Assembly (NCBI RefSeq): GCF_002803095.1
Contig: NZ_PGLR01000026.1
Location: forward strand, 1 to 64,000
Length of the DNA: 64,000 nt
DNA from: Pseudomonas sp. ZH-FAD
GTDB taxonomy: Bacteria > Pseudomonadota > Gammaproteobacteria > Pseudomonadales > Pseudomonadaceae
Direction of reading: 5' to 3'
Part shown: in pieces, positions 19,456 to 30,791 of the stretch
Position numbering within the stretch: position 1 is the stretch's first letter
How the letters are laid out: every line of letters starts with the position of its first letter
Program-made: the position numbers and the translations under genes
The notes under the pieces: generated by a model
Told to the model about the DNA's origin: nothing
Databases searched by the model: none
Seen by the model: the letters and a program-made list of their open reading frames with translations, nothing else

Positions 19456-19836
19456 ATGCCCACCACCTACTCCATCTCCGACCTGGCCCGCGAACTGGAC
19501 GTAACGCCGCGCGCCATCCGCTTTTACGAGGAGCAAGGCATGCTCGCCCCCGAGCGCCGCGGCCAGGAGCGCATCTTCAGCCCCCGCGATCTGGTCACCC
19601 TGAAGCTGATCCTGCGGGGCAAGCGCATCGGCTTTTCCCTGGCCGAGTGCAAGGAGCTGATCGACCTCTATGACCCCAGCAGCGGCAACCGCAAGCAGCT
19701 GGAAACCTTCATGGAAAAGATCGCCGCACGCCGCGCCCAGCTCGAGCAGCAGTTGCTGGACATCCGGCAGATGCAGCTGGAACTCGATACCGCCGAGGAG
19801 CGCTGCCTGGCAGCCCTGGCCGAAACCGACATGTAG
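19456..19836 (+). CDS. liuR: LiuR, MerR-family regulator of leucine/isovalerate catabolism
   Basis: A MerR-type protein of 126 residues. The HTH is [60 protein letters not shown], followed by the family's dimer coiled coil rich in Gln and Leu. The ATG at 19456 follows GAGAA; the in-frame ATG at 19399 would begin inside the -35 box. It heads liuABCDE, with the palindromic operator 18 bp upstream. The TAG stop is part of a REP unit. Confidence 0.92.
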   Translation: MPTTYSISDLARELDVTPRAIRFYEEQGMLAPERRGQERIFSPRDLVTLKLILRGKRIGFSLAECKELIDLYDPSSGNRKQLETFMEKIAARRAQLEQQLLDIRQMQLELDTAEERCLAALAETDM

Positions 19837-19880
19837 GGTGCGTCGCGCCCCCAACCGACCCGGTGCGCACCGCGCACCCC
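19833..19880. repeat. Diverged REP pair, GTAGGGTGCGC family (between liuR and liuA)
   Basis: GTAGGGTGCGTCGCGCCC is followed by GGTGCGCACCGCGCACCCC. The first TAG is the stop codon of liuR. The copy is more worn than the ones in the pqq operon. Confidence 0.7.
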
Positions 19881-19900
19881 AAAACAACAAAAGGTGTCCC

Positions 19901-21064
19901 ATGAGCTACCCCACCCTCAACTTCGGCCTCGGCGAAACCATCGACATGCTGCGCGATGCCGTCCACCACTTCGCCCAGGCCGAGCTGGCCCCGCGCGCGG
20001 CGCAGATCGACCGCGACAACGAGTTCCCCATGGACATGTGGCGCAAGTTCGGCGACATGGGGCTGCTGGGCATGACCGTGGAAGAGGAATACGGCGGCAC
20101 CAATATGGGCTACCTGGCCCATGTGGTGGCCATGGAAGAGATCAGCCGCGCCAGCGCCTCGGTCGGCCTGTCCTACGGCGCCCATTCGAACCTGTGCGTC
20201 AACCAGATCCGCAAGAACGGCACTCACGAGCAGAAGCTCAAGTACCTGCCCAAACTGTGCTCCGGCGAGCACGTCGGCGCCCTGGCCATGAGCGAGCCCA
20301 ACGCCGGCTCCGATGTGGTGTCGATGAAGCTGCGCGCCGAGAAGCGCGGCGACCGTTACGTGCTCAACGGCAACAAGATGTGGATCACCAACGGCCCGGA
20401 CGCCAACACCTACGTGATCTACGCCAAGACCGACATCAACGCCGGCTCGCGCGGCATGACCGCCTTTATCGTCGAGCGCGACTTCAAGGGCTTCTCCCGC
20501 CACCAGAAGCTGGACAAGCTGGGCATGCGCGGCTCCAACACCTGCGAGCTGGTGTTCGAAGACTGCGAGGTGCCGGAAGAGAACATCTTGGGCAGCGAAG
20601 GCGGCGGTGTGCGCGTGCTGATGAGCGGCCTGGACTACGAGCGCACCGTGCTCTCCGGCGGCCCTACCGGGATCATGAGCGCCTGCATGGACGTGGTGCT
20701 GCCCTACGTGCACGAGCGCCAGCAGTTCAAACAGTCCATCGGCGAATTCCAGCTGGTGCAGGGCAAGCTGGCCGACATGTACGCTGGCATGAACGCCTCC
20801 AAGTCCTACCTGTACAACGTCGCCAAGGCCTGCGACCGCGGCGAGGAATCGCGCAAGGACGCCGCGGCGGTGATCCTCTATACCGCCGAAATGGCCACCA
20901 AGATGGCCCTGGACACCATCCAGCTGCTCGGAGGCAACGGCTACACCAACGAGTACCCGGCCGGCCGCCTGCTGCGCGACGCCAAGCTCTACGAAATTGG
21001 CGCCGGCACCAGCGAGATCCGCCGCATGCTGATCGGCCGCGAGCTGTTCAACGAAACCAAGTGA
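19901..21064 (+). CDS. liuA: LiuA, isovaleryl-CoA dehydrogenase
   Basis: An FAD enzyme of 387 residues that oxidises isovaleryl-CoA to 3-methylcrotonyl-CoA. The start at 19901 ([21 protein letters not shown]) has AAGGTG upstream; the frame is open further 5' but only through REP sequence. [39 protein letters not shown] is the flavin region. The base is Glu247 in [12 protein letters not shown], the position specific to isovaleryl-CoA dehydrogenases. [31 protein letters not shown] closes the protein. Confidence 0.96.
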   Translation: MSYPTLNFGLGETIDMLRDAVHHFAQAELAPRAAQIDRDNEFPMDMWRKFGDMGLLGMTVEEEYGGTNMGYLAHVVAMEEISRASASVGLSYGAHSNLCVNQIRKNGTHEQKLKYLPKLCSGEHVGALAMSEPNAGSDVVSMKLRAEKRGDRYVLNGNKMWITNGPDANTYVIYAKTDINAGSRGMTAFIVERDFKGFSRHQKLDKLGMRGSNTCELVFEDCEVPEENILGSEGGGVRVLMSGLDYERTVLSGGPTGIMSACMDVVLPYVHERQQFKQSIGEFQLVQGKLADMYAGMNASKSYLYNVAKACDRGEESRKDAAAVILYTAEMATKMALDTIQLLGGNGYTNEYPAGRLLRDAKLYEIGAGTSEIRRMLIGRELFNETK

Positions 21065-21079
21065 TCGCGGGAACGCCCC

Positions 21080-21132
21080 GTAGGGTGCGCCGTGCGCACC
21101 AACACAACGGCATGGTGCGCACGGCGCACCCT
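21080..21132. repeat. REP pair, GTAGGGTGCGC family (between liuA and liuB)
   Basis: GTAGGGTGCGCCGTGCGCACC and an inverted GGTGCGCACGGCGCACCC flank 13 bases. This is the cleanest pair of the family in the window. Confidence 0.85.
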
Positions 21133-21164
21133 TCAGACGGTAGCCAAAAATCGGAGCGCCCCAG

Positions 21165-22772
21165 ATGGCCATCCTGCATACCCAGATCAATACCCGCTCC
21201 CCCGAGTTCGCCGCCAACAGCGCGGCCATGCTCGAGCAGGTCGCCGACCTGCGCGCCCTGCTCGCCCGCCTGCACGAAGGCGGCGGCGAGAAGGCCCAGG
21301 CGCGCCACACCGCGCGTGGCAAGCTGCTGCCGCGCGAACGCATCAACCGCCTGCTCGATCCCGGCTCGCCGTTCCTGGAGATCGGCCAGCTCGCCGCCCA
21401 CGAGGTCTACGGCGAAGAGGTGCCCGCCGCCGGGGTGATCGCCGGCATCGGCCGGGTCGAAGGCGTCGAGTGCATGATCGTGGCCAACGACGCTACGGTA
21501 AAAGGCGGCAGCTACTACCCGCTGACCGTGAAGAAGCACCTACGCGCCCAGGCCATCGCCCGCGAGAACCGCCTACCGTGCATCTACCTGGTGGACTCCG
21601 GCGGCGCCAACCTGCCGCGTCAGGACGAGGTGTTCCCCGACCGCGAGCACTTCGGCCGGATCTTCTTCAACCAGGCCAATATGAGCGCGCTGGGCATCCC
21701 GCAGATCGCCGTGGTGATGGGCTCGTGCACCGCCGGCGGTGCCTATGTGCCGGCGATGAGCGACGAGACCATCATGGTGCGCAACCAGGCCACCATCTTT
21801 CTCGCCGGCCCACCGCTGGTAAAGGCCGCCACCGGTGAAGTGGTGAGCGCCGAGGAACTGGGCGGCGCCGATGTGCACTGCAAGACCAGCGGCGTGGCCG
21901 ATCACTATGCCGACGACGACGAGCACGCCCTGGCCCTGGCCCGGCGCAGCATCGCCAACCTCAACTGGCGCAAACTCGGCCAGCTCGACGCGAGCGAGCC
22001 CATTGCCCCGCGCTACCCGGCCGAGGAGCTGTACGGGGTGATCCCGGCCGACGCCAAGCAGCCCTTCGATGTACGCGAGGTGATCGCGCGTATCGTCGAC
22101 GACTCGCAGCTGGATGAATTCAAGGCGCTGTTCGGCACCACCCTGGTATGCGGCTTCGCCCGCATCAATGGCTACCCGGTGGCGATCCTGGCGAATAACG
22201 GCATCTTGTTTGCGGAATCGGCGCAGAAAGGCGCGCACTTCGTCGAACTGGCCTGTCAGCGCGGCATTCCGCTGCTGTTCCTGCAGAACATCACCGGCTT
22301 CATGGTGGGCAAGAAGTACGAAGAAGGCGGCATCGCCAAGCACGGCGCCAAGCTGGTCACCGCCGTGGCCTGCGCCCAGGTGCCGAAGTTCACCGTGATC
22401 ATCGGCGGCAGCTTCGGCGCCGGTAACTACGGTATGTGCGGCCGTGCCTACGACCCACGCTTCCTGTGGATGTGGCCCAACGCGCGGATCGGCGTGATGG
22501 GCGCGCAACAGGCCGCCGGCGTACTGGTGCAGGTCAAGCGCGAGCAGGCCGAGCGCGCCGGTCAGCATTATTCCGACGAGGACGAACAGCGCCTCAAGCA
22601 ACCCATCGTCGAGCAGTACGAGAAGCAGGCGCATGCCTACTACTCCAGCGCGAGGCTGTGGGACGACGGTGTGATCGATCCGGCACAGACCCGCGACGTA
22701 CTGGCCCTGGCCCTGTCCGCCAGCCTCAACGCACCGATCGAGCCGACCCGCTTTGGCGTGTTCCGTATGTAA
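21165..22772 (+). CDS. liuB: LiuB, methylcrotonyl-CoA carboxylase carboxyltransferase (beta) subunit
   Basis: A carboxyltransferase of 535 residues that moves CO2 from biotin on LiuD to 3-methylcrotonyl-CoA. The crotonase-like carboxyltransferase segments are [69 protein letters not shown] and [24 protein letters not shown]. The full family length is present. It lies between liuA and liuC, with REP elements on each side. Confidence 0.96.
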   Translation: MAILHTQINTRSPEFAANSAAMLEQVADLRALLARLHEGGGEKAQARHTARGKLLPRERINRLLDPGSPFLEIGQLAAHEVYGEEVPAAGVIAGIGRVEGVECMIVANDATVKGGSYYPLTVKKHLRAQAIARENRLPCIYLVDSGGANLPRQDEVFPDREHFGRIFFNQANMSALGIPQIAVVMGSCTAGGAYVPAMSDETIMVRNQATIFLAGPPLVKAATGEVVSAEELGGADVHCKTSGVADHYADDDEHALALARRSIANLNWRKLGQLDASEPIAPRYPAEELYGVIPADAKQPFDVREVIARIVDDSQLDEFKALFGTTLVCGFARINGYPVAILANNGILFAESAQKGAHFVELACQRGIPLLFLQNITGFMVGKKYEEGGIAKHGAKLVTAVACAQVPKFTVIIGGSFGAGNYGMCGRAYDPRFLWMWPNARIGVMGAQQAAGVLVQVKREQAERAGQHYSDEDEQRLKQPIVEQYEKQAHAYYSSARLWDDGVIDPAQTRDVLALALSASLNAPIEPTRFGVFRM

Positions 22773-22776
22773 TCCG

Positions 22777-22835
22777 TGGGAGGGGCTTTAGCCGCGACAG
22801 CCACAGCAAAGCTCGCGGCTAAAGCCCCTCCCACC
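22777..22835. repeat. REP pair, GTGGGAGGGGCTTTAGCCGCGA family (between liuB and liuC)
   Basis: GTGGGAGGGGCTTTAGCCGCGA and its inverted copy TCGCGGCTAAAGCCCCTCCCAC flank a 15-base loop. This is a widespread Pseudomonas REP type and can form a very stable hairpin inside the liu transcript. Confidence 0.9.
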
Positions 22836-22865
22836 AGAGCCAGCGCATATTTCGAGCCCATTGCC

Positions 22866-23660
22866 ATGACCGACTTCACCACCATACAGCTTGAGAAAGA
22901 CCCACGCGGCTTCGCCACCTTGTGGCTGAACCGCCCGGAGAAAAACAACGCCTTCAACGCCGAGATGATCCGCGAGCTGATCCTCGCCCTCGATGCCGTC
23001 GGTGAAGACAAGAGCCTGCGTTTCCTCGTCCTGCGTGGCCGTGGCAAGCACTTTTCCGCTGGCGCCGACCTGGCCTGGATGCAGCAGGCTGCAGGGCTCG
23101 ACTACAACGCCAACCTCAATGACGCCCGCGAACTGGCCGAGCTGATGTACAACCTGCACGGTCTGAAGATCCCGACTCTGGCCGTGGTGCAAGGCGCGGT
23201 CTTCGGTGGCGCGGTAGGCCTGACCAGTTGCTGCGACATGGCCATCGGCAGCGAAGACGCGCTGTTTTCGCTGTCGGAAGTACGTATCGGCCTGGCGCCA
23301 GCGGTGATCAGCCCCTTCGTCGTGCAGGCCATTGGCGAGCGCGCCGCCAAACGCTACGCACTGACTGCCGAACGCTTCGACGGCAAGCGCGCCCGCGAAC
23401 TGGGTCTGCTCGCCGAGTGCTTCCCGGCCACTGAGCTGGACGCCCAGGTCGAGGCCTGGGTCGGCAACCTGCTGCAAAACAGCCCGCAGGCCATGCGCGC
23501 CAGCAAGGATCTGCTGCGCGAAGTCGGCAGCGGCGAGCTGACCCCAGCCCTGCGCCGCTACACCGAAAACGCCATCGCCCGCCTGCGCGTCAGCGCCGAG
23601 GGCCAGGAAGGCCTGCGCGCCTTCCTGGAAAAACGCCAACCCGCCTGGCAGGAGCAATGA
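22866..23660 (+). CDS. liuC: LiuC, methylglutaconyl-CoA hydratase
   Basis: A crotonase-family hydratase of 264 residues that converts 3-methylglutaconyl-CoA to HMG-CoA. The ATG at 22866 (MTDFTTIQLEKDPRGFATLWLNRPEKNNAFNAEMI) is chosen because the frame upstream is REP sequence. GKHFSAGADLAWMQQAAGLDYNANLNDARELAELMYNLHGLKIPTLAVVQGAVFGGAVGLTSCCDMAIGSEDALFSLSEVRIGLAPAVISPFV is the oxyanion and catalytic region. The gene overlaps the start region of liuD. Confidence 0.94.
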   Translation: MTDFTTIQLEKDPRGFATLWLNRPEKNNAFNAEMIRELILALDAVGEDKSLRFLVLRGRGKHFSAGADLAWMQQAAGLDYNANLNDARELAELMYNLHGLKIPTLAVVQGAVFGGAVGLTSCCDMAIGSEDALFSLSEVRIGLAPAVISPFVVQAIGERAAKRYALTAERFDGKRARELGLLAECFPATELDAQVEAWVGNLLQNSPQAMRASKDLLREVGSGELTPALRRYTENAIARLRVSAEGQEGLRAFLEKRQPAWQEQ

Positions 23661-23662
23661 TC

Positions 23663-25591
23663 ATGATCGACACCCTGCTGGTCGCCAACCGTGGCGAGAT
23701 CGCCTGCCGCGTGATGCGCACGGCCAAGGCCATGGGCATCCGTACCGTGGCCGTGCACAGCGCCATCGATGCCAATGCACGGCATGTGCGTGAAGCCGAC
23801 GTGGCGGTGAATCTCGGCGGCGCCAAGCCTGGCGAAAGCTACCTGCTGATCGACAAGATCATCTCCGCCGCCAAGGCCAGCGGCGCACAGGCCATTCACC
23901 CCGGCTACGGCTTTCTCTCGGAGAATGCCGGCTTCGCCCGCGCCATCGAACAAGCCGGATTGATCTTCCTCGGCCCTCCCGCCTCGGCCATCGAGGCCAT
24001 GGGCAGCAAGTCGGCGGCCAAGTCGCTGATGGAGGCTGCCGGCGTGCCGCTGGTGCCGGGCTACCACGGTGAGAAGCAGGATCTCGACACCTTCCGCGAG
24101 GCCGCCAAACGCATCGGCTATCCAGTGCTGCTCAAGGCCGCTGCCGGCGGCGGTGGCAAGGGCATGAAGGTCGCCGAGTCGGAGGTGCAGCTCGCCGAGA
24201 CGCTGGAATCCGCGCAGCGTGAAGCGCAGTCGGCCTTCGGCGATTCGCGCATGCTGGTGGAAAAATACGTACTCAAGCCGCGTCACGTGGAGATCCAGGT
24301 GTTCGCCGACCAGCACGGCAATTGCCTGTACCTCAACGAGCGTGATTGCTCGATCCAGCGGCGCCACCAGAAGGTGGTCGAGGAGGCGCCGGCGCCTGGC
24401 CTGAGCCCCGAGCTGCGCCGCGCCATGGGCGAAGCTGCGGTCAAGGCGGCGCAGGCCATTGGCTACGTCGGCGCCGGCACGGTGGAATTTCTGCTCGACG
24501 AGCGTGGCGACTTCTTCTTCATGGAGATGAACACCCGCCTGCAGGTCGAGCACCCGGTCACCGAAGCCATCACCGGCCTCGACCTGGTGGCCTGGCAGAT
24601 TCGCGTCGCTCGCGGCGAGCCGCTGCCACTGACCCAACAGCAGGTGCCGCTCAATGGCCACGCCATCGAGGTGCGCCTGTACGCCGAAGACCCGGATCAC
24701 GATTTCCTCCCCGCCACCGGCACCCTGGCGCTGTACCGCGAGGCCGGCAACGGCGACGGCCGGCGCATCGACAGCGGCGTGGCCGAGGGCGACAGCGTCT
24801 CGCCCTTCTACGACCCGATGCTGGGCAAGCTGATCGCCTGGGGCGAAAACCGCGAGCAGGCGCGCCTGCGCCTGCTGGCCATGCTCGGCGATACCCTGGT
24901 CGGCGGTGTGAAGACCAACCTGGCGTTCCTGCGCCGCATCCTCGCCCATCCGGCTTTCGCCGCGTGCGAGCTGGATACGGGCTTTATCCCGCGCCATCAG
25001 CAGCAGTTGCTGCCTGCACCGAGCGAGTTGCCGGAGGCCTTCTGGCAACTGGCAGCCGATGCCTGGGTACAGAGCGAGGCGCCGCTGCAACGCAACGACG
25101 ACCCGCATTCGCCCTGGGCGACCCGCAGTGGCTGGCGCGCCGGTGGCGTGACGGAAATCGAGCTGCACCTGAGCAGTCAGGGCGACAGCCGCAAGGTGCA
25201 CGCGAGCAACCGGGCGTGCTTGCAGGGCGAAGAGCTGCTGGCGGAGATCGACGGCACGCGCCAGCGTCTACGCGCCATTCGCCGTGGCGAAACCCTCTAC
25301 CTGCAATGGCGCGGTGAACTGCACGCGATCACACGCTTCGACCCCATCGCGGCCGCCGAAGCCAGCCATGCCCAGCACGGTGGCTTGAGCGCGCCCATGA
25401 ACGGCAGCATCGTCCGTGTGCTGGTCGAATCCGGCCAGACGGTCGAGGCTGGCGCAGCCCTGGTGGTACTGGAGGCGATGAAGATGGAGCACAGCATCCG
25501 CGCGCCCGAAGCCGGGACGGTCAAGGCGCTGTACTGCCGCGAAGGGGAAATGGTCAGCGAAGGTGCGGTGTTGGTGGAGCTCGAACCCTAG
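23663..25591 (+). CDS. liuD: LiuD, methylcrotonyl-CoA carboxylase biotin-carrying (alpha) subunit
   Basis: A protein of 642 residues with an N-terminal biotin carboxylase domain (MIDTLLVANRGEIACRVMRTAKAMGI; ATP-grasp region with KAAAGGGGKGMKV; FFFMEMNTRLQVEHPVTEAITGLDLVAWQI) and a C-terminal biotinyl domain with the attachment Lys607 in EAMKM. Of two close ATGs, 23663 is 8 bases from GGAG while 23657 is only 2 bases away, so 23663 is preferred. With LiuB it forms the ATP-dependent carboxylase of leucine breakdown. Confidence 0.95.
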   Translation: MIDTLLVANRGEIACRVMRTAKAMGIRTVAVHSAIDANARHVREADVAVNLGGAKPGESYLLIDKIISAAKASGAQAIHPGYGFLSENAGFARAIEQAGLIFLGPPASAIEAMGSKSAAKSLMEAAGVPLVPGYHGEKQDLDTFREAAKRIGYPVLLKAAAGGGGKGMKVAESEVQLAETLESAQREAQSAFGDSRMLVEKYVLKPRHVEIQVFADQHGNCLYLNERDCSIQRRHQKVVEEAPAPGLSPELRRAMGEAAVKAAQAIGYVGAGTVEFLLDERGDFFFMEMNTRLQVEHPVTEAITGLDLVAWQIRVARGEPLPLTQQQVPLNGHAIEVRLYAEDPDHDFLPATGTLALYREAGNGDGRRIDSGVAEGDSVSPFYDPMLGKLIAWGENREQARLRLLAMLGDTLVGGVKTNLAFLRRILAHPAFAACELDTGFIPRHQQQLLPAPSELPEAFWQLAADAWVQSEAPLQRNDDPHSPWATRSGWRAGGVTEIELHLSSQGDSRKVHASNRACLQGEELLAEIDGTRQRLRAIRRGETLYLQWRGELHAITRFDPIAAAEASHAQHGGLSAPMNGSIVRVLVESGQTVEAGAALVVLEAMKMEHSIRAPEAGTVKALYCREGEMVSEGAVLVELEP

Positions 25592-25637
25592 GGCGGGCCA
25601 GGCGCCAATCCGTTTCAGCCCACCGATTCTGCTCTGT

Positions 25638-25734
25638 GTAGGGCGGGTGCAACCCGCCAGATCGTGTTGGCGGGTTGCACCCGCCCTACGACTCACCGGA
25701 TCACGGCGGACATAAGAAGCGATGTCCGCCCTAC
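25638..25734. repeat. REP cluster, GTAGGGCGGGTGCAACCCGCC family (between liuD and liuE)
   Basis: GTAGGGCGGGTGCAACCCGCC faces GGCGGGTTGCACCCGCCCTAC, followed by a further unit GGCGGACAT-n-ATGTCCGCCCTAC ending at 25734. A degraded related unit, TAGGGCGGGC, begins at 25589 with the liuD stop codon. Confidence 0.85.
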
Positions 25735-25767
25735 GCTCTCCAGTCGAACACAAATGAGGACACCCTG

Positions 25768-26667
25768 ATGAGCTTGCCCAAATCCGTACGCCTGGTCGAA
25801 GTCGGCCCACGCGACGGCCTGCAGAACGAGAAGCAACCGATCAGCGTCGCCGACAAGGTGCGCCTGGTGGACGATCTGACAGCAGCCGGCCTGAGCTATA
25901 TCGAGGTAGGTAGCTTCGTCTCGCCCAAATGGGTCCCGCAGATGGCTGGCTCCGCCGAGGTGTTCGCCGGCATTCAGCGCCAGCCAGGCGTCACCTACGC
26001 CGCCCTAACGCCCAATCTGAAAGGCCTCGAAGCCGCGCTGGAGGCAAAGGTCGAGGAAGTGGCGGTGTTCGCCGCCGCCAGCGAGGCCTTCTCGCAGAAG
26101 AACATCAACTGCTCCATCGCCGACAGCCTACAGCGCTTCGTACCGCTGATGGAGGCGGCCAAGGCGGCGAACGTCCGCGTGCGCGGCTACGTTTCCTGCG
26201 TACTGGGCTGCCCCTACGATGGCGAAATCGCGCCCGAGCAAGTCGCCAGCGTCGCCCGCGAGCTTTACGCCATGGGCTGCTACGAGGTGTCGCTGGGCGA
26301 TACCATCGGCACCGGCACCGCCGGCAAGATGCGCTCGATGCTCGAGGTGGTCGCTCGCGACATCCCGCGCGACAGGCTCGCCGGGCATTTCCACGACACC
26401 TATGGCCAGGCCCTGGCCAACATCTACGCCAGCCTGCTCGAAGGCATCAATGTGTTCGACAGCTCGGTGGCCGGCCTGGGCGGCTGTCCCTACGCCAAGG
26501 GCGCCACCGGCAACGTTGCCACCGAAGACGTGCTCTACCTGCTGCAGGGCCTGGGTATCGAAACCGGCGTGGACATGGATAAGCTGATCGCCGCTGGTCA
26601 ACGCATCTGTGAGGTACTGGGCAAGGCCAATGGCTCGCGGGTGGCGCGTGCTCGCCTGAGCCGATAG
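25768..26667 (+). CDS. liuE: LiuE, hydroxymethylglutaryl-CoA lyase
   Basis: A TIM-barrel lyase of 299 residues that splits HMG-CoA into acetyl-CoA and acetoacetate. The start at 25768 (MSLPKSVRLVEVGPRDGLQNEKQPI) has GAGGA upstream. The metal and catalytic segments are VGPRDGLQNE, SLGDTIGTGTAGKMRSMLEVV, GHFHDTYGQALANIYASL, and the loop with the active-site Cys in VAGLGGCPYAKGATGNVATEDVLYLL. It ends the leucine pathway, and acetoacetate passes to the synthetase downstream. Confidence 0.96.
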   Translation: MSLPKSVRLVEVGPRDGLQNEKQPISVADKVRLVDDLTAAGLSYIEVGSFVSPKWVPQMAGSAEVFAGIQRQPGVTYAALTPNLKGLEAALEAKVEEVAVFAAASEAFSQKNINCSIADSLQRFVPLMEAAKAANVRVRGYVSCVLGCPYDGEIAPEQVASVARELYAMGCYEVSLGDTIGTGTAGKMRSMLEVVARDIPRDRLAGHFHDTYGQALANIYASLLEGINVFDSSVAGLGGCPYAKGATGNVATEDVLYLLQGLGIETGVDMDKLIAAGQRICEVLGKANGSRVARARLSR

Positions 26668-26686
26668 ATGTCATCGCCTTCTGTAC

Positions 26687-26735
26687 TGTAGGAGCGGATT
26701 CATCCGCGATTTTCGCGGCTAAAGCCGCTCCTACA
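26687..26735. repeat. REP pair, TGTAGGAGCGG family (after liuE)
   Basis: TGTAGGAGCGGATTCATCCGCGA and TCGCGGCTAAAGCCGCTCCTACA form an inverted pair. It probably marks the 3' end of the liu transcript. The remaining bases to 26888 should hold the promoter of the next gene, but I see no clear box. Confidence 0.85.
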
Positions 26736-26888
26736 AGGGGCTGCAGCGTATCGCCCCGTCGTTTTATCCAGAGTTTCGGAACCGATGAGAAAGTCGGTGC
26801 GATAGCAGCAAAGGTCGTCTGAGTTAAAGGTCAAATGCCCCGAACGCACTAAGCTGAAGCCCAGGGACAAGAACGACGAGGACTGACC

Positions 26889-28850
<1,962 letters not shown>

Positions 28851-28955
28851 CCAAAAGCCACCAGTCAGAAAAATCACTATACTGACGCCATTTTTTCGTC
28901 TTCACAGCAGCTGAGCCCTGGCCAAGGCCAACTCGGCAAATGGCAAGGTGGCGGC

Positions 28956-29783
28956 ATGAACATCATCCAGCGCAACAACGTTCAACGCTTGAAAGCGGAA
29001 ACGGCCGATGCCCCGACGCTCATCTACGGCCACGGCTTCGGTTGCAATCAGGATATGTGGAGCAAGGTCACGCCAGCCTTCAGCCAGCACTGGCACCAGG
29101 TGCTGTTTGACTATGTCGGCAGCGGCCGCTCCGATGCCAGCGCCTTCCACCCTGCCCGCTATGCCCAGTTGGAGGGTTACGTAGAAGACCTTCTGGAGGT
29201 ATGCGACGCGCTCGAACTCTCGGGTGATCTGACCTTCGTTGGCCACTCGATCAGTTGCAGCGTCGGCATTCTTGCTGCCATCAGGCGGCCCGAGCTGTTC
29301 TCCCGGCTGATTCTTCTCGGCCCTTCCCCCTGTTTTCTCAATGATCCGCCCAATTATCGCGGCGGGTTCGAACGTAGTGACCTGGAAGGGCTGCTGGAGC
29401 TGATGGCCCATAACTATCTGGGCTGGGCCCAGCAGTTCGCACCACTGGTATCGGCCGACGAGACTCCCGCAGTCACCCGGCAGCTCTCCGACAGCTTCTG
29501 CTCGACCGACCCAATCATGGCCCATGCCTTCGCTCAAGCCACCTTCTTCTCCGATATCCGCCCGGCGCTACGGTCGTGTCCGTCGCCCAGCCTGATCCTG
29601 CACCACCAGCGTGATGCACTGGTTCCCACATCAGTTGCCGACTATCTGCATAGCGCACTCACGGGCAGCACCCTGGAAACGCTGGACGTCAGCGGCCATT
29701 GCGCGCACATGAGCCATCCTGAACTGGTGAGCGCCGCCATGCATCGCTACCTGCAGGGAGCACGCACACGTGTTCTATCTTGA
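28956..29783 (+). CDS. RsbQ/KAI2/D14-type alpha/beta hydrolase (putative small-molecule receptor)
   Basis: An alpha/beta hydrolase of 275 residues that closely resembles Bacillus RsbQ along its whole length: YGHGFGCNQDMWSKV, FDYVGSGRSD, FVGHSIS, RLILLGPSPCFLNDPPNYRGGFE and SGHCAHMSHP. The triad is Ser98, Asp220 and His248, almost the same numbering as Bacillus RsbQ. RsbQ works with the PAS phosphatase RsbP in energy-stress signalling, and plant KAI2 and D14 hormone receptors belong to the same fold family. Here the partner, overlapping by 14 bp, is a PAS-GGDEF protein. The hydrolase probably makes or senses a hydrophobic ligand for that PAS domain (inference). Confidence 0.9.
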   Translation: MNIIQRNNVQRLKAETADAPTLIYGHGFGCNQDMWSKVTPAFSQHWHQVLFDYVGSGRSDASAFHPARYAQLEGYVEDLLEVCDALELSGDLTFVGHSISCSVGILAAIRRPELFSRLILLGPSPCFLNDPPNYRGGFERSDLEGLLELMAHNYLGWAQQFAPLVSADETPAVTRQLSDSFCSTDPIMAHAFAQATFFSDIRPALRSCPSPSLILHHQRDALVPTSVADYLHSALTGSTLETLDVSGHCAHMSHPELVSAAMHRYLQGARTRVLS

Positions 29784-30723
29784 TCGCCTACCCGGCCCGG
29801 TACTGGTCACTGACTGCAACGGCCGAATCAAGCACTCCAATTGCGATTTCAAGCGCCTGGCAGGTGCGGGCGCGGCCGAAGGTATGGATCAGTTCTTTCC
29901 GCCGGCCAGTCGCATCTTCCTGCAAACCCACGCCTGGCCCCTGTTGCTGCGCAACGGCGAGTTCAGTGAGCTTTACCTGCAACTGCAATCAGAAAACGGC
30001 CAGGCAATACCCGTCATGGCCAACGCACGCATCAGCGAAGTCGATGGCACGCCGGAGGTTATCTGGCTGTTCTTCATCGCCAAGGATCGCCAACGTTTCG
30101 AAGCAGAGCTGCTTAAGGCTCGCGAACAGGCGCAGGAAAGCGCAGCACAACTGGCCAAGGCCAACCTGGCGCTGCAGAGCGCCTACGCCCAGTTGGCCAA
30201 CTACGCGGTGGAAATTCAGAGTGAAGCCGAGCAGCTTGCACAACTGAGCCATACCGACCCACTGACTGCGCTGAGTAATCGCAGAGCGCTGTCAGTGCAT
30301 GTCGAGCAGTGGCTCGGCAGTGTCAGCGACCTGGCTTGCGGCAGCCTCCTGCTGATCGATATCGACCACTTCAAACAGATCAATGATCGCTTCGGCCACG
30401 CCGAGGGAGATCGAGTTCTGGTGGATATGGCGCAACGTCTCCTGGCCAGCGTGCGCAGTGGCGACAGCGTGGTGCGCTACGGCGGCGAGGAGTTCGCGAT
30501 ATGGCTACCCCACGCAGATCTCGCTAAAGCCAGCGATATCGCCGAGCGCGTGCATGATCAGGTCAAGGCGCTTGAGGTCGCCAACGAATCGGTCACGGTA
30601 AGCATCGGCATCGCCAGTCTGAAACCCTGCGACCGCTACCTGGAGCGTCTGCTGGCGGCAGCCGACAAAGCCCTTTACACAGCCAAAGCCCAGGGCAGGA
30701 ATCGCAGCATTCGGCACGAGTAG
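29770..30723 (+). CDS. PAS-GGDEF diguanylate cyclase, partner of the RsbQ-like hydrolase
   Basis: A protein of 317 residues that starts with GTG at 29770 inside the end of the hydrolase gene. Residues about 1-115 are a PAS domain (FYLDRLPGPVLVTDCNGRIKHSNCDFKRLAG, then FFPPASRIFLQTHAWPLLLRNGEFSELYLQL) resembling the PAS domain of RsbP. A coiled coil rich in Ala, Gln and Glu covers about 110-160. The catalytic GGDEF domain has GGEEF at 238-242 with an inhibitory I-site RSGD at 229-232. It should make cyclic di-GMP with product feedback. There are no membrane segments. Confidence 0.92.
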   Translation: MFYLDRLPGPVLVTDCNGRIKHSNCDFKRLAGAGAAEGMDQFFPPASRIFLQTHAWPLLLRNGEFSELYLQLQSENGQAIPVMANARISEVDGTPEVIWLFFIAKDRQRFEAELLKAREQAQESAAQLAKANLALQSAYAQLANYAVEIQSEAEQLAQLSHTDPLTALSNRRALSVHVEQWLGSVSDLACGSLLLIDIDHFKQINDRFGHAEGDRVLVDMAQRLLASVRSGDSVVRYGGEEFAIWLPHADLAKASDIAERVHDQVKALEVANESVTVSIGIASLKPCDRYLERLLAAADKALYTAKAQGRNRSIRHE

Positions 30724-30791
30724 CCGGCTCAGGATCGGTCGCTGCATCGGGCCGCAAACGCCTCCTATACTGGAGCGACAATGACAACAGG

